From NCBI GenBank assembly GCA_905182125.1, contig CAJJAV010000027.1, positions 24,607 to 88,606 on the forward strand: a stretch of DNA of 64,000 nt. Direction: 5' to 3'. Made by a program: the position numbers and the translations under genes. Position 1 is the stretch's first letter, and each line of letters starts with the position of its first letter. Source of the DNA: an uncultured Candidatus Poseidoniales archaeon. GTDB taxonomy: Archaea > Thermoplasmatota > Poseidoniia > Poseidoniales > Poseidoniaceae. Shown piece by piece: positions 19,048 through 26,676 of the stretch. The notes beneath the pieces were generated by a model, which saw nothing but the letters and a program-made list of their open reading frames with translations, searched no databases and had not been told where the DNA came from.

Positions 19048-20577
19048 TCAATATGTCTTGGCTAGCAACACTCTTCGCGTTGTTGGCTTTCCACTCATAT
19101 GACATGGTTTTGGCTCTGAATAATCATCGGTTGCATCACCTAGGAACGTGAATCCTGTGGCCCTCTCAATGGCTTCGGCATGAGCGTCAGTGCCATCGAA
19201 TGGAATTTCGTATATTCGACCATCTTCGACTTCACCTTGCATTTTGAAATCACCGTCAACTTCGAGGAATGGAGGGAGAGGTTGAATGACATCCGCCATA
19301 TGTGCCTGCGATCTGTTTCGTAACTCTGTAGCAATTTCTTCGAGCACCGTTAGGCATGCCTCTGCAATCCCCTCGAGTGGGATTGGCTCTTTGCCACCTG
19401 TACGTCGAGCTGCGAAGGCCGTGCCTTGTGCAATATCTCGTGGACCTATGTCGAGTCGGAGCGGGACACCTTTGATTTCCCAATCGTAATACTTCTGTCC
19501 TGCTCGAATATCCCTGGCATCGACCTTGACCCGCAATCCATGTCGGCGAAGTTTCGTAGCGATCTCTTCGGCTGCTGCAACCGTGTCAACATCTGAGTTT
19601 TTCTTGATCATTGGGCAGACGACCACTTGGAACGGGGCGACCGCTGGTGGCAAGATGAGACCATTTTCATCACCGTGCATACCAACCACAGCGCCGAGCA
19701 ATCGCTCGGACATTCCATAGGTGGTTTGGTGGCAATGTTGTTGTTGTGCGTCGAGATTTTCATAGGTGATGTCGAAGGCTTTGGCCCATTGATCTTGGTA
19801 ATGATGGCACGACGCGACTTGCAATGTTCGCCCGTTTGGCATAACGGCATCAATTCCAATGGTGTACCATGCACCAGGGAATGTGTCCCAAAGTGGTCGC
19901 TTTGCTTTGATCACTGGAAGGCATAAATCGTGCATGATGTTGTCAACCATTTCTAAATCCTGTTCAATTTGACGTGTTGCTCCTGCCTCATCAGCGTGAG
20001 CAGTGTGGGCTTCAAAGAAATGAATTTCACGAACTCGAATGAACGAGCGGGTTTGCTTCGTTTCGTAGCGGAATGTGTTGACCATTTGGTAGACTTTCAA
20101 AGGAAGGTCCTTGTGAGAACGAACCCAGAGTGGGAACATAGTGTACATTGCCGTTTCGGAAGTCGGTCGAAGGAACATTGGCACATCGAGTTCATTTTCG
20201 CCAGCGTGCTTAACCCAGTACACTTCTTTCTTGAAGCCAGCCTCCTCGTCTTCATCTCGCAGGTCATCAGGGTTCACACCTTCTTCACGGGCTCGCTTGA
20301 GTCGTGCAACCAATGCGTTTTCACGGTCGAGTAAATGTTCTGGAATCAAAAGAGGGAAATTGACTTCTTCGTGATCTGTGCGTTCCATTTCGTGGTGTGT
20401 GAGGGCGTCGATGAGCTTCATCGTTTTCCAGCCATAGGGTCGCCAAACATCCATACCCTTGATCGGGTAACGCTTGTCGACCAATTCAGCCGCCTCGATG
20501 ATGAAGGGGTACCATTCATTGAAGTTCTCTTCTTTCGAAGGGATGCCTCGCTTTGCCTTGCCTGGACCTTGGCTCAT
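19048..20577 (-). CDS. proS: Prolyl-tRNA synthetase, archaeal/eukaryotic type
   Basis: A class II synthetase of 509 aa that charges tRNA-Pro. The N-terminal region has NFNEWYPFIIEAAELVDKRYPIKGM. Motif 2 is FRYETKQTRSFIRVREIHFFEAH, and motif 3 is MHGDENGLILPPAVAPFQVVV. An anticodon-binding domain follows. The C-terminus ends in GKPTTRRVLLAKTY, matching the terminal Tyr conserved in this type. Only one Cys is visible in the last 60 residues, so the usual structural zinc site of the C-terminal domain appears reduced or lost. Two small membrane-protein genes lie upstream on the same strand. Confidence 0.95.
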   Translation of the reverse strand: MSQGPGKAKRGIPSKEENFNEWYPFIIEAAELVDKRYPIKGMDVWRPYGWKTMKLIDALTHHEMERTDHEEVNFPLLIPEHLLDRENALVARLKRAREEGVNPDDLRDEDEEAGFKKEVYWVKHAGENELDVPMFLRPTSETAMYTMFPLWVRSHKDLPLKVYQMVNTFRYETKQTRSFIRVREIHFFEAHTAHADEAGATRQIEQDLEMVDNIMHDLCLPVIKAKRPLWDTFPGAWYTIGIDAVMPNGRTLQVASCHHYQDQWAKAFDITYENLDAQQQHCHQTTYGMSERLLGAVVGMHGDENGLILPPAVAPFQVVVCPMIKKNSDVDTVAAAEEIATKLRRHGLRVKVDARDIRAGQKYYDWEIKGVPLRLDIGPRDIAQGTAFAARRTGGKEPIPLEGIAEACLTVLEEIATELRNRSQAHMADVIQPLPPFLEVDGDFKMQGEVEDGRIYEIPFDGTDAHAEAIERATGFTFLGDATDDYSEPKPCHMSGKPTTRRVLLAKTY

Positions 20578-20603
20578 GATTGGCTTCGGTCATCCCCTGC
20601 TCA

Positions 20604-20885
20604 TCAAGATGACGCTTCATCATTGGTGCTAGGGGGTACTTGTCGCGTGTGAATGTAAGCCACGACAGCTGCCAAGCACCAAGCTGCTTCAAGGATTAAA
20701 AAAGCCCATTCTTCGATTAAGTAAGCACGAATTCCAAGCAAGGCTGATCCAACTGCCATGAGGGCGAGGTAAACTGTTTGCTTGCTGGTGACAATGTTTC
20801 GAGTCTCTAGAACGAAAGCAAGAAGGATTGAAACCATCCCGATGTAGGAGAGAACTTCAGTCCATGCCTCGACCGTCATGTGCAT
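20604..20885 (-). CDS. Small membrane protein, CBU_0592-like
   Basis: A 93-aa protein with three hydrophobic helices: YIGMVSILLAFVLE, TVYLALMAVGSALLGIRAYL, and WAFLILEAAWCLAAVVAYI. The pattern of a Gly-Ser pair in helix 2 and a Glu-x-x-Trp in helix 3 resembles the CBU_0592-like domain of unknown function; this is from memory and not a search. Its ATG overlaps the stop of the upstream gene as TGATG, so translation is probably coupled. An ATG two codons later is also possible. The 33 residues that the track adds before this Met are Arg/His-rich and come from the upstream gene in another frame. Confidence 0.65.
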   Translation of the reverse strand: MHMTVEAWTEVLSYIGMVSILLAFVLETRNIVTSKQTVYLALMAVGSALLGIRAYLIEEWAFLILEAAWCLAAVVAYIHTRQVPPSTNDEASS

Positions 20886-21448
20886 CACTTTCGGCGCATG
20901 AACATGACGAGGGTGACCGTCAGAACGGCGACCGCCACAATGTCTGGGAGACCATAGCCACCGTCTTGCAACGGAAGGGACCATCCATAGCCCGTGTCGA
21001 GGTTATGAACGTCCAACCAGTTGATGCGAGTGGAACCAGTCGTCGGGCACAAATCGCCTTCGAGGCAGTTTCCACCGAGGAGGCCAGACAGCAAACCGAA
21101 GAGGTTTGAAAGGACCACTATAAGACCAAGGCCGACAACATAGATGGCTGGATGTCGCCCAGAGGAAGGTACGGCTGCCAGTGGTGGAAGCGTTAGTGGT
21201 TCGATCAGTGGTGCAGCCGGGGCGAGGTCGCCAATGACTTCGATCAACATGTCTGTTGGGGGGGCGACTTCGGTGATGCTCCCAACTTGGGCGTCAACCA
21301 TGTCACGGGCCTTTACTGGACGCGCAGGAGTAATTTTGATGCCGTAGAGACGATCGGCCAAAGTCACCAAAGCTGGATCGTCTGCAATGTCTTCAGGAGA
21401 CAAGTCTCCATCCAACAGTTGTTGCAATCGGTCGCGTGATGATTTCAT
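20885..21448 (-). CDS. Hypothetical membrane protein with N-terminal cytoplasmic domain
   Basis: A 187-aa protein of unknown function. The first 30 residues (MKSSRDRLQQLLDGDLSPEDIADDPALVTLADRLYG) are helical and acidic. A Pro/Ala-rich linker follows. Two hydrophobic helices (IYVVGLGLIVVLSNLFGLLSGLL and IVAVAVLTVTLVMFM) flank a loop of about 45 residues containing Cys-x5-Cys (CLEGDLC), possibly disulfide bonded outside the cell. It ends in the basic anchor RRK. Start MKSSRDRL is preferred over the track Met seven codons upstream. It is coupled to the next small membrane protein through a 1-bp overlap, so the two may form a complex. Confidence 0.6.
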   Translation of the reverse strand: MKSSRDRLQQLLDGDLSPEDIADDPALVTLADRLYGIKITPARPVKARDMVDAQVGSITEVAPPTDMLIEVIGDLAPAAPLIEPLTLPPLAAVPSSGRHPAIYVVGLGLIVVLSNLFGLLSGLLGGNCLEGDLCPTTGSTRINWLDVHNLDTGYGWSLPLQDGGYGLPDIVAVAVLTVTLVMFMRRK

Positions 21449-21528
21449 GGAATGCCCTCTGTAGTTCAAGCGGGGAGGACTTCATTGAAGAAGCCTCCTT
21501 CTGAGAAAGGAAGGTCAGAACAAGTGGT

Positions 21529-22191
21529 TCAAGCGTTTCCTGCCTTCTCGACTTCGGCCCAGTCTCGCATGAACCCTTCAAGACCTTTATCGGTGAGTGG
21601 ATGGGTCATTAATTGACGGAAGATTTTGGCAGGCATGGTCGCTGTATGAGCGCCAAGCTGGATGCATTGGAGGACGTGGGTTGGGTGTCGAATTGAGGCT
21701 GCAAGGACTTTTGTCGTGATCCAAGGATAATTATTCCATGTGTCCATGATTTCAGCGATGAGATTCATTCCATCGTGGCCAGTGTCATCGATTCGTCCAA
21801 TGAATGGCGAGACATAGGTTGCTCCTGCCTTCGCAGCCATGAGCGCTTGAGAGGCAGAAAAGATCAGTGTAACGTTGGTGCTGATTCCTTCGCTTGTAAG
21901 GATTTTAGTTGCTGCCAAACCTTCAGGGGTGCATGGAATCTTGATGATGACGTTCTCGGGTAGGCTTGCTTTCAATGCCAGACCTTGTTCGACCATACCT
22001 GCTGTATCCATTGCAGTGACTTCTGCAGAGATTGGACCATCACAAATGGATGCAATTTCTGCAACAACTTGTTTGAAGTCTCGTCCACTCTTCTTGATCA
22101 AAGAGGGGTTCGTGGTCACACCATCTAGGATGCCCCATGCAGCAATTTCTCGTATTTCATCTACGTCAGCGGTGTCTAGGAAGAACTCCAT
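21529..22191 (-). CDS. tal: Transaldolase / fructose-6-phosphate aldolase family protein
   Basis: A Schiff-base aldolase of the small transaldolase class, 220 aa from [16 protein letters not shown]. Landmarks are [16 protein letters not shown], the catalytic Lys in [33 protein letters not shown], and [11 protein letters not shown]. It probably moves dihydroxyacetone units between sugar phosphates in the non-oxidative pentose phosphate pathway, working with the two transketolase subunits nearby; an F6P-aldolase activity cannot be excluded. An ATG 60 bp upstream overlaps the mazG-like stop (ATGA) and would add 20 residues that the family lacks. Confidence 0.9.
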   Translation of the reverse strand: MEFFLDTADVDEIREIAAWGILDGVTTNPSLIKKSGRDFKQVVAEIASICDGPISAEVTAMDTAGMVEQGLALKASLPENVIIKIPCTPEGLAATKILTSEGISTNVTLIFSASQALMAAKAGATYVSPFIGRIDDTGHDGMNLIAEIMDTWNNYPWITTKVLAASIRHPTHVLQCIQLGAHTATMPAKIFRQLMTHPLTDKGLEGFMRDWAEVEKAGNA

Positions 22192-22247
22192 GTTGGTTGG
22201 TTGTGCCACGCACTCCTTCAAGTATCCGCTCAGGGCTTGCGGTGCAT

Positions 22248-22610
22248 TCATTGGTAAGTCGTGTATTTTGCAGATGATCCCCTAACCAATTCGGCAGGGT
22301 ATTTTTGTTCATTGATTTCGAATTTTTGGTTCATAATTGTGATGGGATCGAGGCCTAATACACTGCACAAACGCAGGCAGTACATCATGACGTCAGCAGT
22401 CTCATGGGCTATTTTTTGAGTCAACGCACTGTCCTCAAGAACTTCTTCGACGCTTGGATTTACCCATTGGACTGTTTCGGAGAGTTCTGCAGATTCGATG
22501 CTGATTGACGCAACGAGGTTTTTGACGCTATGAAATTGATTCCAGTCTCTTTGTTTGACAAAGGCATCCAAGCGAGTGTTCAGCTCTTTCAGGGGGTCAT
22601 TGGTCTCCAT
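22248..22610 (-). CDS. MazG-like nucleotide pyrophosphohydrolase
   Basis: A 120-aa all-alpha NTP pyrophosphatase of the MazG/RS21-C6 (dCTPase) type. The metal-binding pattern is visible: [11 protein letters not shown] (E-x-x-E) and then [18 protein letters not shown] (E-x-x-D). The N-terminal [17 protein letters not shown] matches the usual W-x-x-xH-x-P/V-K-N-L motif of this group. It probably removes non-canonical or excess (d)NTPs. Its stop overlaps a possible ATG of the transaldolase ORF. Transketolase subunit genes lie upstream on the same strand, about 40 bp away. Confidence 0.82.
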   Translation of the reverse strand: METNDPLKELNTRLDAFVKQRDWNQFHSVKNLVASISIESAELSETVQWVNPSVEEVLEDSALTQKIAHETADVMMYCLRLCSVLGLDPITIMNQKFEINEQKYPAELVRGSSAKYTTYQ

Positions 22611-22650
22611 AACCGTTGTTCGTCCGTGACCCTAATGGTTGTTGGCTTGT

Positions 22651-23586
22651 TCACTTTCGCTGAATTGCTTTCTCTGCAGCCGCTGCAATGTGAGGTGCAG
22701 AAAGTTGCATGACTTCGAGCATTTCATCCGCTTGACCAGATTCACCAAAGCGGTCAGGAACGCCAACTCGTTCGAGTGGAGCCGGTTGGTTTGAGACAAG
22801 ATGCTCTGCGACGGCCCCGCCGAGTCCACCGATGATGTTGTGGTCTTCAGCAGTCACAACGGCACCACATTGTGCCACCAGTCGGTCGATAAGGGCTCCA
22901 TCAAGTGGCTTGAGTGTGTGCATATCTACGACGCAAGCGTTCACGCCTTTTCCAGATAGGGTTTCTGCTGCTTTGAGTGCTTCAGAAACCAAGACTCCAC
23001 AGGCAATGATCGCGACGTCTATTCCTTCCTTGAGAACGATCCCTTTTCCGATTTGAATTTCATCTTCACGACCATCGTACAACACAGGTGTCTTATTTCG
23101 GGCTGTTCGCATGTATGATGGCTGACCCAATGCTGGCAATTGCATTGTGAGAACACGGGTGCTTACATCATCACATGGGTGCATGACCACGACGTTTGGT
23201 AGCGTGCGGAAAATAGCCAAATCTTCGATTGATTGAGCCGATGAACCATCGGTTCCTGTGTGCGTTCCACCGTGGCTGCCACACAGATGAACGGGAAGGT
23301 TGGGCCGAGCCACACCGTTGCGCATTTGTTCAAATGCACGTTCGGTAAAGATTGCAAATGTACTGGCAAAGGGTATGTATCCAGCAGAGGCCAGTCCTGC
23401 TCCAACGAGCAACATGTTTTGTTCACCAATTCCACAGGACACAGTTCGATCCGGGTAGGCCTTTCTGAAATGGAGGGATTTGGTTGATTTACCAAGATCT
23501 GCTTCAAGGACGACAACTTTGGGATTGTCTGCCAATTCGAGCAAGGCTTGGCCGTAGCCGTCGCGGGTTGCTGCCATTCGTGTCAT
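22651..23586 (-). CDS. Transketolase, C-terminal (pyrimidine-binding) subunit
   Basis: The second half of a two-polypeptide transketolase, 311 aa. It contains the Pyr domain with the conserved Glu region SCGIGEQNMLLVGAGLA, which activates thiamine diphosphate. FASTFAIFTERAFEQMRN and SHGGTHTGTDGSSAQSIEDLA follow, and the transketolase C domain begins around IACGVLVSEALKAAETL. Its start overlaps the stop of the N-terminal subunit gene by ATGA, so translation is coupled and stoichiometric assembly is expected. A 1-deoxyxylulose-5-phosphate synthase is less likely because the protein is split in the archaeal transketolase manner and archaea use mevalonate. Confidence 0.92.
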   Translation of the reverse strand: MTRMAATRDGYGQALLELADNPKVVVLEADLGKSTKSLHFRKAYPDRTVSCGIGEQNMLLVGAGLASAGYIPFASTFAIFTERAFEQMRNGVARPNLPVHLCGSHGGTHTGTDGSSAQSIEDLAIFRTLPNVVVMHPCDDVSTRVLTMQLPALGQPSYMRTARNKTPVLYDGREDEIQIGKGIVLKEGIDVAIIACGVLVSEALKAAETLSGKGVNACVVDMHTLKPLDGALIDRLVAQCGAVVTAEDHNIIGGLGGAVAEHLVSNQPAPLERVGVPDRFGESGQADEMLEVMQLSAPHIAAAAEKAIQRK

Positions 23587-24416
23587 GCTTCCACCTCACC
23601 GAGTTCAATCATAGCTTGTTTGAATTGCTCATCGTTTGGTGCAGCCCCATGGAACGATGGGTTGTTTTCCATGTACGAGATTCCACCACCTTTGATGGTG
23701 TGTGCAATAAGAATTGATGGGCCATTTGAGTTTTCTTCGGCTTCGAGGAAATCCAAACCTTCCATGACTTCTGTCATGTTGTGGCCATCGATTTCCTTGA
23801 CGTTCCAGCCAAACGAACGCCACTTTGCTGGTATGTCGAACATTCGCATTTGCTCTTCGCAGAAATCGTCGTTTTGGATTCGATTTCGATCGAGAATAAC
23901 TTTCAAGTTGCCAAGCTCATGGTGGGCTGCTGCCATTGCTGCTTCCCAAACGCTTCCTTCCTGCATTTCCCCATCACCGATCATCACAAAGGCACGGCGC
24001 TCGCTTTTATCGAGGCGCGCTGCGATTGCACAACCCATGCCAAAGGAGAGACCCATACCGAGGGACCCAGCTGAGAAGTCCACTCCGGGGCACCACTTGC
24101 TATCGACGTGTCCTTGACAGACACCGCCAAGAACACGGTACGATTTGAGATCTTCATGAGAGATGAAACCCATCTCGGCAAGAACTGCGTACATACCGGG
24201 AGAAGCGTGTCCCTTGGAAAGAATAAATCGGTCACGGTCAGCCCATTTTGGTTCGTCAGGTCGGATGCGCATTCGCGTTGCATATAGCGCTGATATCAAA
24301 TCGATTTCAGAAAGTGAACCACCAGGGTGACCTGCTTGAGCGCGGTACACCATCTTGATAATCTCGACCCTGCACTTTCGTGCCATTTCTTCAATTTCTT
24401 CGATGCTTGTTGACAT
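23583..24416 (-). CDS. Transketolase, N-terminal (ThDP diphosphate-binding) subunit
   Basis: The first half of the split transketolase. The family start (MSTSIEEIEEMARKCRVEIIKMVYRAQAGHPGGSLSEID) gives 277 aa. The ThDP motif is MIGDGEMQEGSVWEAAMAAAHHELGNLKVILDRN (GDG...N pattern). RFILSKGHASPGMYAVLAEMG and SLGMGLSFGMGCA are also typical. An upstream ATG at 24494 overlaps the OPT stop as ATGA and would add 26 residues, so an extended N-terminus cannot be excluded; AGGGG precedes the chosen Met by a few bases. The subunits carry out non-oxidative pentose phosphate exchange. Confidence 0.92.
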   Translation of the reverse strand: MSTSIEEIEEMARKCRVEIIKMVYRAQAGHPGGSLSEIDLISALYATRMRIRPDEPKWADRDRFILSKGHASPGMYAVLAEMGFISHEDLKSYRVLGGVCQGHVDSKWCPGVDFSAGSLGMGLSFGMGCAIAARLDKSERRAFVMIGDGEMQEGSVWEAAMAAAHHELGNLKVILDRNRIQNDDFCEEQMRMFDIPAKWRSFGWNVKEIDGHNMTEVMEGLDFLEAEENSNGPSILIAHTIKGGGISYMENNPSFHGAAPNDEQFKQAMIELGEVEA

Positions 24417-24490
24417 ACGTTCCCCTACAGCCCTACGGCCTTCACGGGCGACCTTTGATGCTTGTGCAAACAATCGGCGGTCGTAGGTTC

Positions 24491-26551
24491 TCATTTTTTG
24501 GGTGGTGGAAGCAATGCATTGTAGAATTTTATCAACACGTCACCGGCCACGACCATGGCATCAGTCAGCAAGTTTCCACCCTTCGGTAGAGCGCGTGTAG
24601 CCAGCCAAATGAACACAGCCACGAACCATCCAAAGAAGGCCAAGGACAGGAGGCTGTTGAGGGTGACGACACCAAATATTTCGGGCAGGTTGATGTCGAG
24701 TACGATCAGGACTGCAATGAGCACACCAAGGATTGATTCTCCAGCAATGAAACCCGCACCGATTAAGACACCACGGTTTTCCACTTCCTTGGCAGCGGTA
24801 GCTGCTTCTTTGGAAGGTATTCGATTGAGCGTTCCATCCACTCGGAAGTGAGCGGTTCGCAAAGCAAAGTAGGAGATGATACCGCCAAGCATGATTGGGA
24901 CTGAAAGTCCGAGAGGGAGGTAAATACCAATAGCAACCGACATCACCGGCATTCGCAGGTAAATGAGGACCACGGCAATGAGTGCTCCGAGTGTGACCAT
25001 TTGTAGGTTGAGATCGCCACCAAAAGCACCTTGGATGATGGCACCAATAAGTTCAGCTTGCGGCGCAAACAGGGCATTGCTGCAATCGTATTGGTCCGCT
25101 GCGGCCAGATTTAGATTCGTATTGGCGCATGCTGTCTTCGAAATTTGAAATGCATCGTGGAGAAGGGCTAATGTTGGACCGATGACAATAGCACCGGTGA
25201 TGACACCAATGATTTCTGCTACTTGTTGTCGCCAAGGCGTTGCACCAACCATATGTCCGGTTTTCAGGTCCTGCATGACATCGCCAGCAATCGCAGCAGA
25301 TGAAGCCACAACTGCAGCAATCAGGAGGGTTGCAAGCATCAATTCCTCTCGTCCAAGGCCGAGGAGTAAATCACCTACGACCCACACGAGTGCAACGGTG
25401 AACAAAAGCGTAGCAATGGTCATGCCCGATACAGGTGAATTGGATGAACCAACCACGCCTGCAATGTAGCCAGCAACAGCAGCAAAGAAGAAGGAAACCA
25501 CGGCTAGGAAGAGTGCTCCAGCCAAAGCAAGACCAAAGGAGCCTGTTGATTTCCAGTAGAAGAGGAATGTTAGGACAACCAGAACGCCACAGAACATGAT
25601 CACCTTATCGAGTGGTAGATCAATTTCAGTTCGCAATGGCTCAACATCATCATCATCTGTTTTAATCAGCGCTTTGGACAGACCGGTAATGATGGTTTTT
25701 CGCATTGACCAGAGGGTGTACACACCACCGACGACCATTGCACCAACACCGACGTAACGAATTTGTTCCGCCCAAATACCATAGAAACCGTCGACCAAGG
25801 AATCTGATGTTGGCCATCCGTGAATGAGCCCATACATTGGGACAAGCAAACCAAAACCGATCACGCCCCCTAGGAAAATATACGAGGCAATTCGAACGCC
25901 TACAATGTAGCCGACCGAAAGCAGAGCAATGGACAAGTCCATACCTGCATAGAGCCGGGTTCCAAGGAAACCAACTGCGGATTCAACGGTGTGTTGCGTG
26001 ACTTCGAAACCTTTGACCATGAGACCATAGATGGCGCCGATACCTAGAGCATAGAGAATGGCTAAGGCACCTTCGCCACCTTCTTCTCCGGCGACAAGGA
26101 CTTCTCTGCATGCGACACCTTCTGGATATGGCAAGGCTTCTTCGACGATGAAAAGTCGGCGCAGTGCAATTGTAAACATGGTTCCTAACAGGCCACCAAG
26201 GGTTGCAATGATGAGGGTGTCAAGCCATTGAATATCATCCCAAAGTCCGATGACAAGCATTGCTGGGACGGTGAAAATAATTCCAGCAGCAAGCGATTCA
26301 CCGGCACTCGCCATGGTTTGAACAGAGTTGTTTTCGAGGATGCTGACATCATTAAACAACGAGCGTAGGATGATCATGGACATCACAGCTGCAGGAATAC
26401 TCGCAGAAACGGTCATTCCAGCATACAACCCCAAATAGGCATTTGCTGCCGTCATTAGGATCCCCAGAAGAATACCAACGACAACAACGCGTAAGGTCAA
26501 CTCAGGGGGTGATTCTGTTGCCGGGATGTACGGGTCATGGACGGCGCTCAT
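24491..26551 (-). CDS. OPT-family oligopeptide/metal-chelate transporter
   Basis: A polytopic membrane protein of 686 aa with about 14-16 hydrophobic helices. Signature stretches of the OPT family are TAANAYLGLYAGMTVSASIPAAVMSM near the N-terminus, ENNSVQTMASAGESLAAGIIFTVPA, and LPYPEGVACREVLVAGEEGGEGA. The later IAGDVMQDLKTGHMVGATPWRQQV is also typical. It probably imports di/oligopeptides or metal chelates using the proton gradient. An 18-bp palindrome lies just before this ATG; the track start 11 codons upstream lies across it. The gene is divergent from the P-type ATPase. Confidence 0.9.
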   Translation of the reverse strand: MSAVHDPYIPATESPPELTLRVVVVGILLGILMTAANAYLGLYAGMTVSASIPAAVMSMIILRSLFNDVSILENNSVQTMASAGESLAAGIIFTVPAMLVIGLWDDIQWLDTLIIATLGGLLGTMFTIALRRLFIVEEALPYPEGVACREVLVAGEEGGEGALAILYALGIGAIYGLMVKGFEVTQHTVESAVGFLGTRLYAGMDLSIALLSVGYIVGVRIASYIFLGGVIGFGLLVPMYGLIHGWPTSDSLVDGFYGIWAEQIRYVGVGAMVVGGVYTLWSMRKTIITGLSKALIKTDDDDVEPLRTEIDLPLDKVIMFCGVLVVLTFLFYWKSTGSFGLALAGALFLAVVSFFFAAVAGYIAGVVGSSNSPVSGMTIATLLFTVALVWVVGDLLLGLGREELMLATLLIAAVVASSAAIAGDVMQDLKTGHMVGATPWRQQVAEIIGVITGAIVIGPTLALLHDAFQISKTACANTNLNLAAADQYDCSNALFAPQAELIGAIIQGAFGGDLNLQMVTLGALIAVVLIYLRMPVMSVAIGIYLPLGLSVPIMLGGIISYFALRTAHFRVDGTLNRIPSKEAATAAKEVENRGVLIGAGFIAGESILGVLIAVLIVLDINLPEIFGVVTLNSLLSLAFFGWFVAVFIWLATRALPKGGNLLTDAMVVAGDVLIKFYNALLPPPKK

Positions 26552-26554
26552 CCG

Positions 26555-26572
26555 TTGTTCCACATGGAACAA
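26555..26572. promoter_or_regulatory. 18-bp inverted repeat upstream of the OPT start codon
   Basis: TTGTTCCA-CA-TGGAACAA has perfect 8-bp arms around a 2-bp centre, ending 3 bp before the OPT ATG on the minus strand. It could be a repressor operator or an RNA hairpin covering the initiation region. Alternatively it is coding, if translation starts at the upstream ATG (MLNNLFHVEQRM). Confidence 0.4.
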
Positions 26573-26676
26573 GTTGTTCAACACATCGCAGTACCAAGAT
26601 TGGGAAATCCTCCATTATTATCATAAGTCATCCATGAAACCGGAGCATGAAGGGTGACCCCCTTTGGGTGACGAAC

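Noticed and set aside
19048-19140. Possible continuation of the M28 relic into the 3' end of proS
   Set aside because: The minus-strand frame ends in the conserved ProRS C-terminus (LLAKTY), so the DNA there belongs to proS.
22651-24416. 1-deoxy-D-xylulose-5-phosphate synthase as an alternative to transketolase
   Set aside because: The two-polypeptide layout and motif spacing fit split transketolase, with transaldolase nearby.
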